From contig OX104128.1 in NCBI GenBank assembly GCA_944470555.2, forward strand, positions 37,431,920 through 37,495,919: a stretch of 64,000 nucleotides of DNA, written 5' to 3'. The position numbers and the translations under genes were made by a program. The notes beneath the pieces are model-generated. The model worked only from the letters and a program-made list of their open reading frames with translations. It searched no databases and had not been told where the DNA came from. This stretch comes from Heterobilharzia americana (lineage: Eukaryota > Platyhelminthes > Trematoda > Strigeidida > Schistosomatidae). This document shows positions 53,601-62,900 of this stretch, one piece after another (positions within the stretch are counted from its first letter, which is position 1; every line of letters begins with the position of its first letter).

Positions 53601-56600
53601 TTTATCCTGATTCAATTGAGACTAAAATAAAAAACAAGTTCAAAGAGAAAGCACAACAACTAGTATAGTTATAATAACAATCTATACACAAATTTGTCAA
53701 TATAACACTAATTACATATCAGTAACGAACTAGAGAAAAATATGAAGTATACCATGAAAATGATACAATTTGCAGAAAAAAGATACAAAAATATAATTCA
53801 GGTGGTTATTGCATATTAAGATAAATATGATGTCGTATACAATAATTATTTACGTTAACAATGTCTTCGATATCAACACTAAAGTGCTGAAAGTCTGGAT
53901 ATGAAAGTGGGTAATAATATATTCAAATATCCGTCAACGTATGAAAGATGAAACTATGCACTATCCTCACTACTCAACAGATCATTAAACACTGTGTTGA
54001 CTTAACAAAAAGCCAAATGGAGAAAAAGTGTTTACTATAGATTTTATTGGATATCATATCATCTTATGGATAAATGGTGAAACAAAAGTTGTTGTTATTA
54101 TTCCAAATATACCTCACCCCTCGCCTTGAACTTGTATTTAGAAGAGCTTAACATTTCTTGAAATTCATCCTTTTTTCTAACTTCTAAAATTGTTTTATTC
54201 TAAAGGCAAGTAAACTCGACATACTTGAAACTGAAAACTGGAAAATAAAGACCTCAATCTAAGAGATAGACACTTACATTCGGAGAATACAGTCAACTTC
54301 ATAAATATGCTATAGTTTACGCAACTATATAATGTCTGATACAGCTATAAACCAGTTGCTTTCAGTTAAACTATTTGCTAGTCAGTTCACTAAAAGACGA
54401 TGAAAATAAGATCACCATTACATAATACAAAAGGTCAGATGGCCAGAATAATAAGAATAAGAAACAAGGAACTGTGGCTGGCAACGAACCAACCAACAAG
54501 TATGCAGCAGGGGGTGGATTGGGTATATAATGAGAAGATGGTTTGAGGATATCATGCGCAAGGTCAGGCCGTCGAGTGGAATCCAAATGGGAAACGAGTT
54601 GTGCCTTCCAGATGAGGGTGACATGGAGGAGATCGTGTGAGAAAATAAGTGAAAGCTTATGGGCAGTGGTGGAGACAGGTTCAAAAGACTGCAGAAAACA
54701 GAGTGAAATGGCGTCGCGCTACTGAAGCCGTATGTTCCACTAGGAACCCAAGGGACAAACCATTATTATTATTATTACTATTATTATTATTACACGATAT
54801 TGAATGTAACATGAAAACATGAAGAATCTATTTGCCTCTTACTGACCAATTCTCAAGTGATTTCAACACTCAGAGTGCATATTCTCTCTCAAGTGTCTTA
54901 ATAATGCAGTCAGTTGCCTTGGGGACTCTGAGCCGTGACGTCATATAAATCACAATATGAAGATAGTTTGACATGAATTTGCAACCAACTAAAACATTTT
55001 ATCTACTTGTCAGTAGCTTAATTCAAGAGGTGTTATGGTTCCCTAAATGTATGCTCCACTTAAAACAGTGTGGATGAAATCGATCTAGTAACGGGACGAT
55101 TTATACAAAGAACATAACAGAGTTAAATTGGGAGCGAAATTTTATAATCACTGCACCTATGATGGAGGATATTTTGCATTTTACCACATTCTTTACAAAG
55201 GAAACAATGTATTTGCCTGAAATCTGAATAACTTTGATTTAGTTGTTTCTTGTTCGAATAATAGATGAATTGCTGATAAAAACTATTCAACGGAAGGGAT
55301 GGTATAACGACCATACCTCCAGATGAAAAAAAGGATGTCACTAGTACAAATACCATGTCGATTTTCCTCTCTGAATACTTTGTAGAATTGGCTGTGTATC
55401 GTAGAACTGTGCCACGAATCAGAAGAAACCGTATCAGTTGATAAAGGTGTAAACTTTCGTCGCCTAAGGTAGCTGGGACACATACTAAGCATGCCTTGTC
55501 ACTGTCAAACCCACCCCCATCTGCCGTGAAAGCTTAAGTAGGTTTGAGTTAGAAAAAGGTTAAAAAAACATCAATCCTTGTAACCTTTGGCTGTCGATCT
55601 GAGCCGGCTAGGGTAATGTTAATTTCTAAGGTACGGTATGCGCGATAATCAAAATAAGTGGCTGGTGAGAATCAATTGCACTGGCGTAGATACATTCATA
55701 AATTATCTTGATATAAATCGTCATACCTAATATCCTTATTCCTACCAACCCCTCTTAATCATTTCTTATGGAATTTTATGACTTTAGATTGAATATCTTT
55801 TCTTATTTCTGTATCTTTTGTTTTACTTTGGATCTTGGTGTATTTATGAGGTGTGCTACTTTGAACAGTTAGGCAGTATTCTAAACCCTATGTTGATATT
55901 GACTGACTGACACTTGAGTGTTTTACACACTGGATGAAAATCTAATCTATTTGGCTAGTGTATACTCTATTCACCATGTGCGCAGAAGATGAATTCTCTA
56001 AAAGCATACCTCTGTTAGTTGGATGCAAAAAGCGATCTTTGTAAATGATAATAACCTGTTTACAACATTCAACAGTACACTTTATTGCCACTTTACTTCG
56101 AATCTGAAAAGGGATTACATTTAATAGTTGCATTCATCAATTATTTTGGTGAAGTCTAATAATCACCGTGTCTGGTTTCGTACAAATGATGCTACACATT
56201 TTAGTTTGTATCTTTATGACTGCAGTAGCTTCCACAACAGATCTATACACTAGGTGATAAACCACACTTATTGACAATAGACGTCCAAAGATCGATAATT
56301 AAAGGGGAGTTTCGCTTTGTGATTGTTTAGTTGAAAATAGAAAAAGTCTACACACTAATAAGCCACAGCTCTAAATAAAGGTACACAAAAATAGACTATC
56401 GAAAGCATTACACACAAAAAAATAATAAAGCGGCATTCAGCTCATTACAAAACTTTCATCCTTTAGACTGCACTTCACTTTCCTAGGGGTTACTTTGTTT
56501 TAATCGATTGCACAGTTGGTTGATAACATTAAACGAAGGTATTTACTAGGATTTATTTAAACTTGAGAAAAATGAGCACTTAGGTCATGCGACAATTCAA

Positions 56601-57199
56601 GAAAGCTTAATTATTAGAATGAATACTAATAGTCATGAAAATCATAAAGTAATCCGGGTATATTTTCGTAACTTAAGTCATTGTCGTAATTTACGCGCGT
56701 TCTGGATTCATCTGCAGGCCATAATCAAGTAAATTATCATGATAAATAATCAGGCAATATGAAGGCATCCGCATGTGTCAATAGACGTCGAAAAATTCAG
56801 CCCAGTATAACAACGGAGAATTATACGTTTATCAACAAATATTAATAACTGATACGAGAGTTGGTTATCGTATCTTAGTGGCCTAGTGGATAAAGTTTTG
56901 GCGTTTGAAGCGATGGGTATATGGTTGGAGTCTCCATGGAAACAAAATCACTCACTGGAGTCCAGGTACATCCGGCTAACGAGTTTAAAATAGGACGAAA
57001 CGCGCTTCCTGGATTCCTCTGCTAATCATCAAGATCAATATAGCCTAAAACACTTCGAACTCTTACTATCAAAGAAAAATATTATTTTGAGGACTGCGTC
57101 TTTCCTGTTAAGTCTCCGTGAACATCCTCTGTTGCTTTGACAGTGTAGAGAGTCTATTATTTTTAAAAAAGGTAGTATCCAAAACATACTGACGAATAA

Positions 57200-57248
<49 letters not shown>

Positions 57249-59893
57249 TTTCCCCAGAGAAACAGACAGCTTCTAATGATGTTCATCCTTTAGTGTCCGG
57301 GATACAATGAGTAGGTGAGTAGGCGAAAAGAAAAACCAGAATAAATAAGTATCATAGTCCTTTCTGATTCTTAAGGATACATTCGGTAGGACAGACTGAT
57401 ATCCAGTAGAGAAGTGCGCTTCCTGCTTTATATCTTAGTGTAATACATACATCGAGTACACAGAAGCTAGCCATCAAGTTTCCGGATACTGGTAAAGTAA
57501 ATTTAGCAAATTTTCAATGAAGAACTCGCTTCACAGCTATCTCAATAGAACAGAACCATTCATCAGAAAAAAGCCTATCACCGTCCCCAACCTGATGTGA
57601 AAAGAGATAAATGCTATAGATGAATCTCACGAAGTGGTCAGAAGAGACCAGTGAGTTTCAGCAGCTTCTTTGGAATTAGTGGATGCACGCGGACATATTA
57701 TTGGAGCCTCCAAGCACAATGGGGAAGGAAAGAAACCCAAATGTGGACTGATAAGCAATGCATGCATAAGAACCACGAACAGTGGTGAGTAACGAGGACC
57801 AGAGATGAAAACGTTAGCAGCAACAGGTAACATCACACAGACACAGACACTGACCAACGAAATTGGGACAAAAAATCCAATGTTTAGTGAGACTGTAACG
57901 GAGGAGGATAGGTCTGCGACTCACTCGCAGGAGAGACGGCTGAAACAATGAGTGATGGTGAGTTATCAGATGAGCTGTGTACGCCAGGTAGTGTCCATCA
58001 AGGATCCTCACTCTTGTTATTTATATTCATTTTTATCATAGACGTCTATCTCGTAGTTTGACCCCAGGAATTGACCTAGCCACAGGAGAATCTTTAGGAG
58101 ACACATATGACACAGTTCTATTAGGTGAAGATGCTGACAAGATGAAAAGTTCTGGAAAACTACAGTAACAGTTCGAATGTCTGTGATGCGTTTCTCACTA
58201 CCTAAAAGTAAACGGTTGCTCCAGAACTGGTTTGTGTCGATACCCTGTCCAACAATAGGAAGTGATTAAGCGCGTTGACCATTTTATTTAACTGGGAAAC
58301 CAAATTAGCTCTAGTGGATCCATGACGGATGGAATTTCTGCATGGGTACTGAAGGCTCCGTGAGCCTTTACAAAATTGCACCATTTATTTCGCCACTGTG
58401 ATATCGGAATGCTTCTTAAAAGTTAAGTGTACCGTGCTGCAATTCGTGTGGCAACTCGGAATGTTACGCAGTAATGACTAGTCCTATGTTGATTTTGACG
58501 ACGATGCAATTCGCTTCGTTCTACCATATGGCTGTAAAACATGACCACTAAAGGTATAAGACACGAAGAGACTTCAGGTATTCAACCACCGTTGCCTATG
58601 TACCAGTGGCTTCGTAGTACTATGCCGTTAATTCAGAAATCAGGTTTAGTGTTTAGGTAGAAAAATTGAGTCAGTTGCTGAGATTGTGAACGTTCATAGA
58701 CGCAACTAGTTGGGACATGTTTTATGCATGCCTGGCTACCGTCTAATGCGTCGTACGTCAGCTCAAGTAGGTTCGGGATCAAAAACAGTTAGGGGCAGCC
58801 AGGCATGACACCAGTTCATGAAGTATTTAACTGTTGATCTTAGCTATGTAGGGAAATGTAAACTTCCCCGTGGGCGTCAGCATGACAACCGAAATCACTG
58901 GTTGGAAACTCTAAGTGGGTATGATTCAGAATCAATATCAATGGTACAGAGGCATCTGTATATTACCTCCCTCTTAGTTGTCATACCGAATTTCATTATC
59001 GCTTCATCCCTTCTTCTTATCTTAGCACGACCTTGTACCAATTTTAACTACTTCCTTCTCTACTTATCTATTCTTTATTTTGGTGCCTTCTCTCTTGGTG
59101 TGATGATATGAAGTGTGACAACTTAAACCCCTACGCAGTAATCCTGGGTCCCATGTTGATATGGACAGACTGACTAACTACTACTGAAGAAATTTTGATT
59201 GACTGAGCAGAAAGCAGCTTTACAATTTAAACACTAGCCAACAATTTTTACATGATAATCGCTTAATGTATATTATATCTTGGCTTATCATCAATAATGC
59301 AAATTAATAACAAGAACTACTTCCACACAGGATGAATGTCAATATTCTTTTAAAAAAATTGAATTCACATGCTCGTTGTCTGAAAGCAAAATACATAGTT
59401 TAAACAAATTGATAGTCTTATTTTTCCTGGGTTTATCATTCAAACTTTGGCTTTGTTAGCATTTATTTAGTAAACTAAAGTATTTCAAAAACTCACCACA
59501 CCCAGTCGCTTAGTGAAAAATAATCATTAACTTAAAGTCTGTTATCACTGATTATAATCGGAATTCCAAGGCAGACAAACTTATTATGGAAACGTTGTTT
59601 CCGTATCACAAAGATAAGAAGAAGAATGAATACACATATACTCACTTCCAAAGCAGCGACTAGGCGATAATATTCAGTAAGGTGGTCATGCAATCCAGAT
59701 GCTAAACACTGCAAAACAGTACCAGCAGACCTATCATTTTCAGCAAGGTTTACAAATTGTTTAATTTGATTATGTAACCAACCGCATTCAGAGATTCTGT
59801 GGACTGAATCTTGTTGGCCAGCGGAGACATCTACATTTGACACTAACTTGAAAAGAGATTGTACCAAATTTAGTGGATTAATATGCACAAAAT

Positions 59894-59957
<64 letters not shown>

Positions 59958-62900
59958 TGAGGTAATATCAATAACTGCATAAAAACTTTTTTGATACCAC
60001 AAATGGATTTTTCAACGTGAACCGTAGATATTAGTGATAAACAGTGGCTAGCAGTGGACTCGTCAGTTAGATGTACCTGGCTCCTAGTGAGTACTGTTTT
60101 TACTAAAAGTAGAATCAAGGACTAGGTGCTTTAAACGCTAGAGGGTTACCTACCAGGCCACTGAGTCACGATATTCACTCCTTATGCAACGGGGTTTAGT
60201 ATAGTTTTGGTTTTATAGCTTGTGAACCATACACAATGTACATAATTTGTGGATGGTTCTTCCAATCAATGGTAAGCAGATTTGTAATTGGTCAAATTTA
60301 GTTCGTCTAAGCTTAAATGAGTTGGATTTATCCAGGTTCACCATCGACAAATTCAGTTTTACACAACTGAAGTGGTTCTCTAGTGTTTAGATCACTCTGG
60401 TTTGTCTAGCGAAACCTTCAGTTCAAAGCTGGTGGCTTCCCATTAGTCAACTTGTCTATAGACAGAGACAGTATTAACAGGATTGTTAGAAAATGCTAGC
60501 TTGTAGAATGTACTAGTTTTTAGGTGTGAAAACGATAAATATGACTTATCTTTTGTTTACATGTTTAGCACACTACTCATAATTCTAATAAATCCTTGAA
60601 TCTGAATGCAGATCATTGTATGATATTAAATACTTAAAATATCACAACTATTACTTATTTTATACAATCCAACAATCATACGAATATCAGCACAAATATT
60701 CATTAGTCGAAAAAAATTTCAACGTTATCAAACCCTTGACAACCTTATACTACAAGATTCTGCTACGCAAATAAGTCATCTCTCAAAAGTGCTTCTAATA
60801 AAACTTAAGCCGCGAAGGACCTTAAAGTCACTTAAAAATGAATACCCTGAGCTATATTCGTATTAACTTGTGTACGTACCTTGTATGCGTTTAAATGAGG
60901 ATGAAGTGAATAAGACTTGACTACTATTCCAAGGAGTGACACCTAAAAAGCTGTCTACAACGTTATAAATCATAAGATTAGACAACATACTGGACTAAAA
61001 TTTGTATCGAATAACAATAAGTTAATGACTACGATTAGAGCTTAGTTAGTCAATACTAACAGATAGTGATGAAATCGTTCAAACCATTAATGGGAACATC
61101 TTTTGAATAAGCCACATATACATAAATAGGACAATTATGAACATATAGTTGGTATGATCGTATCCATTACTTAAGTATCACGAATTTGATCCATATTTTC
61201 TGAGAGTTCAAATACTATATTAGAAATCGGAGGTGACAGTTGACCACTAAATAGCTTACAACACTGAGTCAAAGTAATGTCTATTATTTGTGTAATTTAG
61301 GCTTGAAGGTTTTTATGCACATTATGAACACACTTTAAGAACATTAGCACTGGGTAGGTAGTCTTCATCAAGTTATGATTTCGTATTAAATTCTGATATA
61401 TTCGGACTTGTCCGACTCAATCACTAAGCAAAGGGTACTAGGCATGATAGGTAAACCGATTGATGAGGTTATGAAACTTCACCGGCTGAGGTGGCTCGGA
61501 CATGTGCTACCCATCCCGAGCTATCGCCTACTTCAATGTGCCAAGCTGGGGAAAGTTAATTGGATTGGAAGAGGTTTCAGGATGGCCAAACCAAGACGTG
61601 GCACTAATTCATGAAGGTCTTAACTGTTGGTCTGAGCCGTGTTGGGAGATGTAGACTTCCCCGATACAAAAGAAATCAGTGGTTGATAACTTATGGTGAC
61701 ATGGCTGAAAATTGTACACAATGGTGTAGATGTATCCACTCTTCCACGTCTTCTATAGCCTGAATATTCGCACTAACCTTTATCTACAAATTGTTTATTC
61801 TCTCATACAACTTTGCCTACTTTGATATAACTCTTATTCTATCCACTTGTTTTTGTATACTAATGCGAAATTTTGTAACTTGAACGCATGCACTTCTGTA
61901 CGAGGTTCTACGCTGATTCTATCTGTCTGTCAATAACCAGATAGGATTGCATTACAGATAACTTGTTCAAAATGGAATAAAGGTTAATTCATTTCTTAGA
62001 CTTTATTAGATACCTGATGATTAAACCATATGAATAACATGGTCTTTTGTGTCGCTCTGTCGATTTATTCATCTAAAGCCTATTTTCTGTTTTAGTTACT
62101 AAACTCAAAGAGTGAAAATGTGATATCATGCTATTTTGTGTTTGTAATTTTCCACCAGAAAAAAAGCATAAATACAGTGTGTACTTCTATGAAAGATAAA
62201 CTTTGTGTCGAGTTTTTGTTCCGTGTTGTAAATGAATTCTCAGTATAATCTAATCACTCTTCAAAAATATCACTGAAATAATGTGTGAAAAATAGAACGG
62301 AAAAATATTCATCACTATAACTCAACAAATAAGTGCAAGCTTGTGTCGGAAGTAAGAAGTGACACTTATTGTGCGACAGAGGATGATATCACCTGTCTGT
62401 ATAGATCTTACTAGGTAGAGTGTAGCTCTAATTAATAACTGATTTGTTGGAAGTTGATTGTCTACAGCAACTAATCGACTTGATAGAATAAATTCACGTA
62501 AATACTGTTATAAAATCACTAACTCCAAAATTTTAAAGTCATGCTATAAATGGTGGCCAGGATGCAAACGAAAACTCTAAAGAGTTAATGTCAGTTAAGA
62601 TAATACACTTTCAACTGAGATATAGCATTCACGTTGATGAATTACCAGAACAACACCTTTGCAAGTAACAATATTGCTTTGCATAATATTCCAATAGTGC
62701 ACATACTCCTAGAAATTGTTTAGTTCATCCTCAGTTTGGAACTCCAATGGTAGCTAAGTAATCTTAAATTGCTACCAAGGTCAGGTCTGCATAGAACCAT
62801 TTTAACTGCATACATTTGACTGAATGTGATGAAACAATGAAATTGAGTCTGTTAAACTTTGAAAAGTTTAGAAAAAGTAAGAACAACAATTAGAAATTAA

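Noticed and set aside
56970..57014. Active hammerhead ribozyme
   Set aside because: The core reads CTAACGA instead of CTGANGA; an essential G is lost.
57035..57286. Minus-strand frame with IYIYIY run
   Set aside because: Translation of an AT microsatellite; no domain and no splice support.
59532..60002. 156-codon minus-strand frame with a Tyr/Ile run
   Set aside because: The run is translation of the (AT)n tract. Only 59646-59846 is a real exon with splice sites; the rest is intron.
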